Assembly (NCBI GenBank): GCA_021014945.1
Contig: MU266623.1
Location: 1-29,588, forward strand
Length of the DNA stretch: 29,588 bases
Direction: 5' to 3'
From: Leucogyrophana mollusca
Taxonomy: Eukaryota > Basidiomycota > Agaricomycetes > Boletales
Part shown: positions 1-11,102 of the stretch, in pieces
Layout: every line of letters starts with the position of its first letter
Numbering within the stretch: position 1 is the stretch's first letter
Notes under the pieces: model-generated
Told to the model about the DNA's origin: nothing
The model's database searches: none
The model's input: only the letters and a program-made list of their open reading frames with translations
Position numbers and translations under genes: made by a program

Positions 1-470
1 ACCAGTCCAAAAGCATAGTTTGAAGAGAGAAGTTTCATTTAGACCGTTCCGTTTGTGCCGAGTCCACAGGACGTCGATTGTCGCTCACCACAGCAGTAGT
101 TCTGACTGAGGACTTAAACTTCGACGAAATACTTAGCTTGTGCTTAACCTCAGCTTACTAAGCCATGCTAAGTTCCTGCTTCCCGATTCGGTCACAATCC
201 GCGCTGCTTCTAGATTTAAACTCAGTTTTACCAGTCCGTCTATCGACGGCTTGCCTCATAGCACGGGCTGGTCACCAGTCTAGTTATGCTGAAGCAGGGA
301 CAATAACTCCAAAGTCTATCACCCTCTTGTGCCTTTTGACTTTTTTTCTTCCTGCTCGTCGTACTGGCTCTTGCTGTCCTGGTTGAGTAACGAGTCGTAT
401 TGTTGTTAAAGCTGGGATCAAGACCTTGGTAATCATCGCAGCCACAGCTATTCAAGCTGCGAATCTCATC
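1..470. other. Upstream region of the kinase gene
   Basis: No gene is supported here. Open frames in this stretch are short and lack family features. The last part before the kinase start is pyrimidine-rich and probably carries its promoter and 5' leader. An in-frame upstream ATG (426) would add 15 residues to the kinase. I preferred the ATG at 471 because the extra residues look like read-through of leader sequence. Confidence 0.4.
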
Positions 471-3255
471 ATGCACACTCCGTCTACACCATCTTCCTCT
501 CATTCATGGAAATCCGTTTTTCGGTTACCAAGCTCGTCAAAAAAACAGCTCAGCAGCGCGAACGGGTCTGCGCTTGCCGTGGATTGTACACCCCGCTCAA
601 TTTCCTCTCCATTACAGCCAGTGAAACATTCACCACCAATGTCCAGTCCTTCTCTTTCTCCCGGTGTCATCCTCCCCGTCGATCAACGGTCTTCATACAA
701 CTCATCTAATACCCAATCGAGCGATTCTAACGTGGGAGGCGCACCAAAATCTCCGTACCTTGTGCCTGACGCACGACACTACTCTTCCTATCAACCCCAA
801 CCTGCGTCGCCGTCGAATGTACGCACGAACTCGGTAGCATCACCCACGCAAGCCCAGACGCGTACGCGGACAAAGTCGGAGAAGCAACGTGCTATGCTCA
901 GCCGGGCCCCACACCCGCCACCGACTAAGGTGCAGACCGCCGCTGCGTCGCAGCAGTCGTTCGCGACCCCACCGAACCACACGCCATCAGCGAGCCGTTC
1001 TGGGCCGTTGTCCCCTCGTGCCATGGGTGCATCTGCTACGCGCTTCATTCGCCGCGTCGCGTCTGCACCTAACGCGAAACATCTCTTCAACTCGGGTTCA
1101 CGGTCATCCGCGCCAACGAAGAATGGGTTGTTGGCTCCGGCTGAGCACGTTCCACCTATACCTGGCGTACCGTCTAGTTCGTCGGACCATGGAGATGATT
1201 CGTTGGAGACTTTGTCATCGGGTTCTTCAAGAGGTCGGAGAAAGGATAGATACCACGGCTCCGTGTCGCACCCACAAACCAGGATAACGAATGGCACAGC
1301 CGATAATGGCCCAGGGAAAGTCGCATTCCGGCGGACGTATTCTAGCAACTCTATAAAGATTCGTTCAGTAAGTTTGCCCTCCCCCTCCCCGCCGAATACG
1401 GCTATATGACATGTACAGGTGGAGGTTGGACCATCAAGTTTCCTTAAGATCAAAATGCTCGGGAAAGGTGATGTTGGGCGTGTATACCTCGTACGAGAAA
1501 AGAAAACCGATAAGCTCTTTGCGATGAAAGGCATGTACCACTCGCTGCTTGTTCGTTTCCGCCAGGACTCAACTGCCTTTACACAGTACTATCCAAGAAA
1601 GAAATGATTGAGCGAAAAAAGATTAAAAGGGCCTTGACCGAACAAGAAATCCTTGCCACTTCGAACCACCCCTTTATAGTGACCCTCTATCACTCCTTCC
1701 AGTCTGAAGAGTACTTGTACTTCTGCATGGAGTACTGCATGGGTGGCGAATTCTTCCGCGCACTCCAAACGCGGCCAGGTAAATGTCTACCCGAAGATGG
1801 CTCGCGGTTTTACGCCGCAGAAGTCGTGGCTGCCCTCGAGTACCTGCATCTCAACGGCTTCATTTACCGCGATCTCAAACCAGAAAGTGCGTCACTACTA
1901 CCACTCACTGGCCTTCCCCAAACGCTAAACTTTGTTGCCACATTTACATCATATCTAGACATCCTCCTGCATCAGTCTGGCCATATCATGTTATCGGATT
2001 TTGATTTGGCCAAACAATCAGGCCACCCTGGGGGGCGCCCCGCGACGATTCATCAGTCTGAACCAAACGGGGTAAGACTGTTCTCTCGCTTGTCATATGG
2101 TGCGTTTGGCTCATGGGAAGGACGGTTGCGGGTGGATGCGCTCTAGATCCCAATGATCGATACAATGTCATGTACAGCTGACTTTCGGACGAACTCTTTC
2201 GTCGGAACCGAAGGTACGGACTCGCTTGTTTGTCATGTGTGTTGGGGGTGCTGACTTCCTTACGTGCTGGGTTTCGTAGAGTATATCGCTCCAGAAGTGA
2301 TCGCCGCCCAAGGACATACCGCCGCGGTCGACTGGTGGACGCTTGGTATCCTGATATACGAGATGATCGTAAGTCGATCTCCCGTGTCATCATATCCGCT
2401 CCCATATAGCGTGAGAGAAAATGTTGCTGACGGGCGCTTGCGCATTTTGCCCCATTTTTCGGGCATTTTTGTCCATTCTCGTGATACGGCAGTTTGCAAC
2501 CACGCCATTCAAGGGGAAAGAGCGGAATGATACATTTTCCAATATTCGTTTCCTGCCTGTGCATTTCCGGGATACACCCAAGGTCTCCAGGTGAGGACCC
2601 TGTCGTTTTGGAGATAATGATGGGAGCGTGTGTTGTCCTGACCCAGATGATTTATTTACCCCTCTTAATGCAGTGCATGCAAAGACGTTGTGAACCGGCT
2701 GTTGGACAAGGACGAACGTACCCGGATAGGGAGTAGGAGCGGCGCGAGTGAGGTTAAACAACACAAGTGGTTTGCTAAGATCAATTGGGGATTGTTGCGC
2801 AACACACGGCCTCCGGTACGTCTGACGGCTCCCCATACTGTCTCTGTACTGTGGTATGGATTACCCCACATGGACACCGTGAGCGAGGCTGGCATGATCC
2901 AGTCCTCTCTCTGGGTGTGATGGAGGATCGCATCGTCGTGGCCATGACAAGATATGGCTACGACCGCATGTCTCCCTTGTTTTCTGATCCGAAGAGCTAA
3001 CTTTATCCGTTGCTGATGCTCCTCGGTTGACAGATTGTCCCATCCTCCTCTAATGGGCTGGATGCAGTGAATTTCCGACATCTGAAAGAGTCGCGCTCAC
3101 TGCACCTGGAAGACCAGATGAGGGGCGTCGCCGGCATCAACCAGCCGGCAGGGCCTGGAACTCCTGGTTACGACGATGGTATGGACGTGCCAGCAGATGG
3201 CGACTTATTTGGCGCTTTCAACAGTGTCACGCTGCATTATGACGGCGATAGCTGA
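471..3255 (+). CDS. AGC serine/threonine kinase, Fpk1/Kin82/NRC-2 type
   Basis: Family role: these kinases phosphorylate P4-ATPase lipid flippases and control membrane asymmetry and polar growth. Exons inferred: 471-1367, 1419-1530, 1587-1886, 1959-2071, 2147-2213, 2280-2368, 2493-2590, 2674-2815, 3034-3255, giving 679 aa. Residues 1-299 are a Ser/Pro-rich, probably disordered regulatory arm in one exon. The kinase domain starts near 307 with a GKGDVG glycine loop, the ATP lysine K336 (FAMK), catalytic D432 in YRDLKPEN, and DFD at 450-452 in place of DFG, as is usual in this subgroup. An insert of about 35 residues follows, then activation-loop S491 (NSFVGTE) and APE at 500-502. The C-tail has a hydrophobic-motif-like FGAFNS (665-670). 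The intron at 1531-1586 uses a GC donor. The family call is strong; flippase substrates are inferred from the family. Confidence 0.93.
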
Positions 3256-5095
3256 GCACCTGCACGCCACCATGTCCATTGTGACCGCATTGAGGTCATC
3301 TGGGAACACTGCTGTTCCTCGCTGGCGGGCTGCCGTATGCGTACACGTTACGCGGGGGTACGGTTCATTTCTTTCCGCATTTCTTTGTGTCATGATGCTG
3401 CCGTACAATGCTTGCACTATCTTCCTATCTTTCATCAGGCTTTCATTCATGCGTTTTTCATTCTCACCTAGACTTGGATATTACTTACTGGAAAAATTGG
3501 TTCAATTGTATTATTCCCCTGCATACATATCTTCACGGTCTTTTCTCTTGCTTTCTTTGCGGTCGCTACTTACTCGGTTGGCCCTGCATACGTATACTAT
3601 GCCTGGCTGCTCCCATCTTTAGTGTTCATTATACCTACCTAAACCACCCACCGTCTATTTCTAATGCAAGCCAATTTTTGGTGCGGAACGCCGTTCTGGA
3701 CGTGTAAGGGATGGAGACCAAAGGAGGACTGAGCACCCCGGATATACAAAGATACATACATGCTTGCGGCAATTGAATTGACAGGGATCAGCATCACTAT
3801 CAGTGCTTCTGTATGGAAGGAGATTGGAAGGAGATCACTCCAAGGAGGATGCGCTGAACATAGACTTGTTGGGATGACGGATTGATGGGAACTCGATGAC
3901 TTGCTGGGAACTCTTTTCAAGTTGGAGACTGACGGACCGCAAAATAGGACCGTGCGTAAGTGTGTCGTCTCGGAGTCAGATTCAGTTGGATTTGCTCGGT
4001 CGGTTTGGTTGGTTTGATCAGATCTCGCCAACCGAGATCATGGGCATAATGATAATGGATGAATCTGGTATGGACATGGGTATATACATGGGTGCGATAC
4101 GGTACACGATAGAGCCGCGCTGGTGCAGCAAGTGCGGACAAGATGTACGCAATTTTACGAGGACGCCAAGGACGCGCCACGAGTCCGAAAGTGAGCGAGG
4201 GAGGAGTAGATCGAGGTGGGCGGGTGTGGCAGGGCCAGGAGGAGGGCCATCGATGGTTCTTTGTTCGTCGAGGACTCGGACGGAGAAGCAGAGAAAGAAG
4301 ACGCCGCCACTGAGAACTGAGCGGTATGTCCCAAAGAGGCTAGCAGCAAAGCAAACCGATTGATTGAGTCGGCTTTCCTTTTCTGGAGCACGCGCAGGGA
4401 CCCCGAATACGCCGAAAGTGAGCCGCTGAGAAAAACGAGGGTACATGCGAACAAGGTCGAGGCGGCCGTTGAAGCGAGCCATGCACGAGCCTGCATAGGA
4501 GAGCATAGGATACACAGGAGCACAGCACGACGCACACGCCGTCACAGATATAACGCGGAAAGCAGTGACACAGCATACTGGAGCAGCATGTAGCGGAGGT
4601 GCTGAGTTGTGCATGTCTCTTTCGCTGAGGGAAACGTCTGGAAAGCCTCAGTTTATTACAACCTCGATCCCGTCATATGGAATTTGCGATAAAGTGTGGG
4701 CGGAAGACTGCCCAGAAAGGACAAGTGCGAGCTGCCTCGGCGCCGAGGCACTGGACTGGAGGCTATTTTGGGTGTTTACATGTATTTGTGCAGGTATTTG
4801 CCGAGAAATTATTTCCGATCCCGGCCGCGGCTTGTGAGATGCACCCTGGATTACGTACAGGACTTTTATGGCAAGTTGCGGTAGCAAAAATGCGGCTCGC
4901 GGGTCACGTAACTATTTTCGGTGCAAAGGGAATTCTCCACCGCCCATCGATTTTATACTTTAGTTTCGACAGAAATCAAAAGTACTCTCGATCGACGCTC
5001 TCGCTTCCAACTGCTGCAGCAGCCACCTCCTTCCTCCCGGAATCCTGTCTCCCAGCGTCGCAGCCATTCCGTCTCTTCGCCCTGCTACCTTCAAC
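3256..5095. other. Intergenic region between kinase and HSF-type gene
   Basis: About 1.8 kb without a supported gene. The first few hundred bases are T-rich and probably hold the kinase 3' UTR. The open frames, including one of 198 codons on the minus strand (4018-4614), show no domain, no splice-supported continuation and skewed composition. Just before the next gene, from about 4980 to 5095, the plus strand is rich in C and T, as in many fungal leaders. A TATA-like TTTTATACTT lies near 4950, about 140 bases before the next start codon. Confidence 0.5.
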
Positions 5096-7298
5096 ATGCA
5101 AGAACTTTACGCTGCTCCCTACAATACGAACCAACGAGGGCCATGGTCCAGACACGCACATTCCTCTGACCACTACGCTCAGATAAACACCAACAACGTC
5201 TCATACGCCCAGCAACAGTCAAATGGCCACTCCAGCTCAAGCACAGACAGCCCAACCGAAGAGAGCCCAACACAGTCACAGCCTGGCCTCAAGGTGCACG
5301 AGCAGCAACAACCCCAGCCTCCAAAATCAGAGTCAAAACCGCAGGCAACTTTCCTCACAAAATTATACGCGTAAGTACACTCCCTGCTTGCCCTTGGATC
5401 GCTCGACTGGACTCCTTGGGTTGACGCGTCGTACGATAGTCTCCTTGAGCGCCCAGAAAATCATCATATGATACGATGGGACCCTGCCGGCGAACACATC
5501 ATTGTTGAGCGGCCGGAGCAGCTTGCACTCCATGTCCTCCCAAGTATCTACCGGCAATCCCGATTCGCGAGCTTCTCTCGACAACTAAACGTATGTGCTT
5601 CTTTTCTTCTCTACCTCCGCCACAATCATAATATATCACAAAAACTCTAGATCTATGGTTTTATGCGCAAGGTAAACTTGCGCAATGTGGATCCTGCTAT
5701 AGACGACCCGGATGCAAGCACATGGTGTAAGTCCGCGTCACTACCCCATACTCCATACCCATACTAACCTTGTCTTCCGGTCCCGCATAGCACACCCCAC
5801 CCTCAACCGTCACTCCGCCCCCGAAGTAGTGGCCAATTTCAAACGCCGCGTCCCTCCGCGTCTCCCCAAACCAAGAAAGCGCGATGCCCAAGAACAGCCC
5901 TCGATACCCCCGCCACGCTCAGCGATCGGCATGGGCCCCGTGCCGCTCACCGTCCCGTCCTCGATCGGCAAGAGCGGCATCGCCAACGGTCGTGCGCGTG
6001 GGTTCTCCGCGCCGGGCTCGTTCACGCCCCTCAGCCAAGGTGGTGCTGCGGGCTGGGGGACCTCCTACCCACGCTCTGCTCTTCCTCCGTTGACTGTCCC
6101 CTCTGAGCCCCCGACGCTCTCGCACCACCATAGCATGTACAACCATCACCACTCGCAGACTCTGCACCCCATCACCCCCACTGAAGAGTCCCCTACGGCT
6201 CAGTTCAGCGCGATGGGTCCCGGGAGCGGGTACGGTCACCAGTCGCAGCAGCACCGGGATATGGTCGTCCCGTCCTCCCAGTATCCCTACACGGAGCAGA
6301 ACTGGCAGTTCTCTCCCGTGAGCAACAGCTCCTCATCGAGCCACTCCGGGAGCCTCTCCTCGCTGCTCAACCCGCCGAGTAGCAACGGTAACGGGTACAG
6401 CGCGCGCCCGACGCCCACCATCAACACCTCGTACACGTCATCGTCGTACTCTGCTGTCCCGATGCACAGCGACCACAGCCCGCCCTCGCTCTCGCCCGAC
6501 AGCCGCCCGACAACTGGGTACTCGATCTCGTCCGTGTCGTCCCTGCCGTACGAGGACTCGCCCTCGCAGCAGCACCACAGCTACCACCCGCAGACACACG
6601 GCGAGTACTCCCGCCCAGGGTCAAGCCACCACCGCCCCATCTCCCCCTCGCTCTCCCGCCCCCCGTCATCCAACAAGTACGCCCCGAGCTCGCTGAGCAT
6701 CCGCCGCCCGCGGCGCCATAGCCAAGCCATGAGCCCGTACCCCTCCCCGTACGACCACCACGACCGCCCCTCCACGTCGCCACAGCCCTCCGACGCGCAA
6801 GACGGCGGGATGCCGCGCGTGCGCAGCATGATCCAGCTGCCCTCCGTCGACCCGTACGGCTTCGCCTCCTCGCAGGCCGAGTTCGCCTACTCCGCGGTGC
6901 CAGGCGCGGTCGGCAGCACCGCGTCCATCGACTCGATGGACGCGCGGAACAACAACGGGTGGGGGCACCACCATCACCACAACCAGTCCGCGCGCCCGTC
7001 GACAAGCGCGTCGTCCATCAGCGCTGCCTCGCACACGTCGTCGTCGCAGGCGAACACGCCGCCGCTTGGGGACGGCTATGGCGCCGGGGGGGAGACGGAC
7101 ATTAGTCGCTGTGAGTATCCCCGCTTTCCACCACGATGGCGCGCCCCCGATGGCTTACGCGACCCTTGATCGACTCTATGCTGACCACCAGTCTTGAAAT
7201 GATTTTCTTTCCCAACCTATATAGTCTCGCCGGACTTTGGCTTTGTGCAGATGAACGAGCACCTCCCGCCGCATTATACCAAGACGGGCGAATTGTAG
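5096..7298 (+). CDS. HSF-type transcription factor, SFL1/MGA1-like
   Basis: Predicted nuclear DNA-binding regulator. Exons inferred: 5096-5370, 5440-5590, 5651-5726, 5791-7110, 7225-7298, giving 631 aa. The HSF-type winged-helix domain spans roughly residues 84-190 and is assembled across four exons: FLTKLYALLERPENHHMIRW, then the recognition-helix segment SRFASFSRQLN joined to IYGFMRKVNLRN, then HPTLNRHS and a basic VVANFKRRVPPRLPKPRKR stretch. Introns fall at 5371-5439, 5591-5650, 5727-5790 and 7111-7224. The large exon 4 encodes about 430 residues rich in Ser, Pro, His, Tyr and Gln, typical of an activation or low-complexity region. The last exon adds a short tail, SPDFGFVQMNEHLPPHYTK. No HR-A/B coiled coil is obvious, which favours the SFL1/MGA1-like group over classical heat-shock HSF1. 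The exact orthologue is uncertain. Confidence 0.9.
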
Positions 7299-7826
7299 AC
7301 GCTCGGCGGGGGAGGACGCGTGTATATGATATCCATCCTCGTCTCTCTCTCTCGGCTTTCCTCTGTCTGTCTCTGTCTCTGTCTCTCGACGCCGTCGGCT
7401 TTTATCCACCCACACATACTTGTCTTCATTCATCTTTGGACTATTGCTTGCCCTTCTTCCCTCGGGAATTGGAATCACTCATTCTCATTCATGTCCACGA
7501 CGCCGTGCCTGCCTGCCTCTGCTCTCTTGCTCTCGTTCACTCCATTCATCACGCCCATTTCTGCCGTGTATACCTTCCGCTGCTCTCCTCTACATCTGTA
7601 GTTTACCAATATCAACCAACCAACGACCCACCCCCCACCCATACCCCGTGTGCATACGGTTACCCCGTACACCGTTACCCTCATTCATCATTGATATCCC
7701 GCGCGTATTCATTCAATGTCCATTCGCCATCTCAATCCCTTCGCTTTACTTACAGGTCTCGCGCTTTTTTTTCACCTCTTGGTTGCAATCAATTCATGCA
7801 TGCATTGGTCTGGATTTGGCTCGTTG

Positions 7827-7940
7827 TGCGTTGTCCTTGTGAGTAGTGTGTGTGTGTTGTCCTGGTGAGCGATGTGTGTTGTCCTGGTGAGGATGTGTGT
7901 CCCTCCTTGGGATTGTGCGTTGTCCCGTCCCTTGTGAGCC
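7827..7940. repeat. Imperfect GTGTGTTGTCC minisatellite
   Basis: The phrase GTGTTGTCCTGGTGAG recurs at about 25-base spacing, with two close copies and flanking degenerate copies (TGCGTTGTCCTTGTGAG, TGCGTTGTCCCG). It lies downstream of the HSF-type gene and has no coding character. Confidence 0.6.
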
Positions 7941-8062
7941 GCATGCCTTGTCCACACAATGATATGGACATGCGAAACACGATCAGTATCGCCATCGGCC
8001 ATCGGCGTTATCCTCCCCTCGCCGATGTCAACAGCCAATCTCAATATCCCAATCTCCCAGAC

Positions 8063-8180
8063 AAATGGTAATCCCCTGTGATAAACGGTAATCCCCTGTG
8101 GCAAACGGTAATCCCCTGCAATAAACTGTCCCCTGTGCTAAACGGCAATCCCCTGTGATCCACTGTAATCCTGTGATATA
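8063..8180. repeat. 20-bp minisatellite, about six units
   Basis: Units of the form AAACGGTAATCCCCTGTGAT repeat head to tail. The first three are nearly identical at 20-base spacing. Later ones lose a few bases (AAACTGTCCCCTGTGCT) and drift (CCACTGTAATCCTGTGAT). Further degenerate CGGTAACC copies continue to about 8245. Confidence 0.8.
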
Positions 8181-9277
8181 TGATATACAGCAACCCACCC
8201 GGCCACGGTAACCCCCCGTCCCACTGCCCAGTCTACGGTAACCTCGAGCTCCCTGCCTACGATAAATGAGACAGCCAAGTAACAGACGCAGCCTGTGATA
8301 ATATAAACGCTCCATATGTACCCTGATAAACGCGACGCGGCCTCCGCACTCCACATCCAGCCACACACGCCTCCCATATCCAGCCCCCCCCTCCACGCAG
8401 CCACCCCGTCCCAATCCAGCCCCCCATATCGGGACCCGATCTTGATCGACCGACCGAGCATCAGAATTCTGATCGGAGTCCATGTGACGTAAATTACTTA
8501 GGCTCGGGTAAATATTATGCTATGATAAAAATTGCGGGTGGGTGCGTTTTTTCAATTTTCGTGATCGTGATCATGCATGGGCTGCTGCCAATTGGCAATG
8601 GACGGAGTTATTTCGTTTCGTTTATTGATGTGTGACGTGACGCGGGGACTGGGACTGGGTGACGTCACGGATTGTGGTGTCACGTCGAGTTGTTGGAGGG
8701 GGGGGCTTAGGGGGCGGTGTGCACGCGAGAGGAGGGGAGGAGCGTGGTTGACTCTCGGAAGAGAAGGAAACCTGGAGGCGACAGATGGTGTCGCGAGTCA
8801 GAAGTCAGAACGTCAAGACTCGTGATGCGGAGCCAAGGACGTGGAGCCTGCGGCCGCAGATCAGCGCGAGCACACAAGCACCGCAGGTGATGGGTGGTGA
8901 GCGTAATCTGATAAGCGCAGCGCGAGCCATTTTTGCGAGGGGTGGGGCGCCGGAAGGATCTGGGAGTGGGGACGTGTTCACGCAGGTGGAGCTGGAGGGA
9001 GAGGGAGGATTCGCGCGGGGGGCCAGGAGTGCACTGCGGGGAGTGGAACGGGGTATGAGCGCTTGAGCCGAGGATGTGCATGGGGACCGTCAGGACTGGC
9101 ACGGCGGTGTCATCAGTGATACACGTCGCCGTATGTGCACACTGACGACCCGAGTCCAGCGAGTGCGTGAACGGGGGGTCGAGAGCGAGTGTGACGAACA
9201 GTCTGGACTACCGGCCGCTCAAAGCCCAAAACGGACCGTGCCCCCGCGTCCTTCAGGAGTACGCGAGGGCCCCGGGT

Positions 9278-9360
9278 GGGGAGTGTACGCATGGGCTCGG
9301 GGAGTGTACGCGCGGGCTCGGGGAGTGTATTCCGCGCAACCTCGGGAGTGTACGTACGTC
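9278..9360. repeat. GGGAGTGTACGCG minisatellite
   Basis: Three to four units of GGGCTCGGGGAGTGTACGCG occur at about 20-22-base spacing. The last copies are eroded (CCTCGGGAGTGTACGTACG). Confidence 0.65.
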
Positions 9361-9412
9361 CAACGACAAGGGGGAGGGGATAGAACAGACAGATACTACC
9401 GGGCCGGCTAGC

Positions 9413-9735
9413 GGCTGTAGAGGACGAGGACAGCCCTAATCACCAGAGCCCTCTAGCTGCAGCCTGCAGAGTCAAAACCTAAAACCCAAAGCCCAACGGC
9501 GAGGCTATCTTATCCTATCAGCACCAACAACGCCCAACGCGGACGCAGATCGTCGCCCCCATTTCCAATCGTGGGGTGTTTGAGCGTTTGCGTTGCCCCA
9601 CCAGTCTGCGGGGGTATGGGTATGGATATGGATATGGACATGGATAGGTGTATCGCGGTGATGCGTGTCTGCGGTGGCCTGAACCTGAACCTGGCGGGGG
9701 ATGGGCACTTGTGAGCGGGTGGGTGGGAAATGGTG
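9413..9735. repeat. Diverged tandem duplication, copy 1
   Basis: This copy matches a second copy at about 9868-10205. Shared blocks in the same order are: GTAGAGGA(C/T)GAGGACA, CCCTAAT(C/A), CTGCAGCC(T/C)GCAGAGTCA, CCAACGCGGACGCAGATCGT followed by CGCCCCCATTTCCAATCGT, CCAGTCTGCGGGGGTATG, and TTGTGAGCGGGTGGG. Copy 1 also has a GGATAT hexamer run at about 9614-9647. Neither copy has a convincing gene. Confidence 0.75.
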
Positions 9736-9867
9736 TGCATCATTAGAGGCCGCTGGGCAGGGTGTCCTGGTCAGCGCGCGAGACACTGGTAGACGGGATG
9801 TCGACGGACGCGAGGATGGAGTCGAGACGCGGCGCAGGCTAGCGATGGTTTGCACCGCCGAGTCAGC

Positions 9868-10205
9868 CAGTAGCGTAGAGGATGAGGACACTGCCGAGCC
9901 CTAATAGCCAGAGAGGGCCTTGTTAGCCAGAAAGAGGCCTAATCGCCAGAAAGCCCTCGAGCTGCAGCCCGCAGAGTCAGAACCCCAACCCCAAAGGTGG
10001 AGACTATCCTGACCTATCAGTACCTACGCCCAACGCGGACGCAGATCGTCGCCCCCATTTCCAATCGTTTGAGCGTTTGAGCGTTTGAGCGTCTGGGCGT
10101 TTGGCACGCACCCCCAGTCTGCGGGGGTATGTTATCGTAGTAATGCATATCTGCGGTGATCTGACAGGGATAAACACTTGGACGCCCTTGTGAGCGGGTG
10201 GGAAG
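9868..10205. repeat. Diverged tandem duplication, copy 2
   Basis: This is the second copy of the element at 9413-9735, in the same orientation about 460 bases downstream. It differs by small insertions. One is an expanded GCGTTTGA octamer run (about 10066-10104) where copy 1 has only a single GTTTGAGCGTTTGCG. Confidence 0.75.
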
Positions 10206-11102
10206 AGATGGGGGGAAAGCGCGGGGAGTGGGAGTAGACGAAAACACTAGTGCTCGGATAGTCGACCTGAGACTAGTGGTACGGCGAGATGGAGCACAGC
10301 CGACACTAGGGGGACAGGCGCGGATAAGTCATGGAAGGCTTGGAGGCGGCCCGCACCGAGGTTGAGAGGGCCGTACCGTAACCGAGCACGGGCGGGTACG
10401 TTCGGTGTTCGGCCTTCGGGCGTCACGAGATCGTGGTCCGTGGTTCGTGAGCTGCGGGGTGTGTGCAGATGAGTAGGTCGATCGCAGTGTGTGGTGCCGC
10501 TGTATAATTCATAACCATAACAGTCAGGCAATTGCAAAGTGCGTGATGCCAGTGGACGCCGGCCCGCTCGTCATCTAGTCACCCGCTCATAGACCTAGAG
10601 TCACTCACAAACTCGGCACTCGTGCTCGAACAAACTGCACCGTCGTGGGCGTAGGTGAGCGGTTGTATCCTCGATTGAATTTGAAAGCGGCAAGTCGAGT
10701 CCGGATCCACGGTCCATGTCTCCGATCTCGTCCACCCACCTGATAGTAAGGACCCAAGCGAAAGCGCCGAATCCAACACCCCGCATCTGAATCGACAACG
10801 CAACGTCTGACTATATTGTTAATGTACACATCTGTTCTTCGTACATACACGAGTCCGTCCGTCTGCTCCGCGTCTTTTAACTACTTACTACGCTGGGTGC
10901 TGGGTTTAGGGATAGAGATAGCGAGAGTCCGTAGGTATTGGTATTATTTTGTACAAGGGCCGGGTGGTGCGGGGGGGTAGGGGGTGAGGTGGGGCGAGGA
11001 GATGAGTGCAGGTGGAGTGCGGAGGCGGGTGTGGGTGAGTGCGGGTGAGTGCAAGGGCGGGCGCAGGTGAATGCAAGGTGCGAGGGCGTTTACGGACCCG
11101 CC

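Larger units (their letters stand above)
7299..11102. other. Gene-poor, repeat-rich intergenic region
   Basis: About 3.8 kb with no gene I can support. The first few hundred bases are pyrimidine-rich with CTCTGTCT runs and are likely the 3' UTR of the HSF-type gene. The rest carries several tandem repeats and a diverged duplication of several hundred bases, listed separately. Open frames here are short, on both strands, and coincide with the repeats. Confidence 0.55.

Noticed and set aside
4018..4614. 198-codon open frame on the minus strand
   Set aside because: No domain, no splice-supported extension, Cys/Ser-rich irregular composition. It overlaps sequence best explained as intergenic.
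6421..7005. 194-codon minus-strand frame inside the HSF-type gene
   Set aside because: Arg/Gly-rich shadow of the low-complexity coding exon on the other strand.
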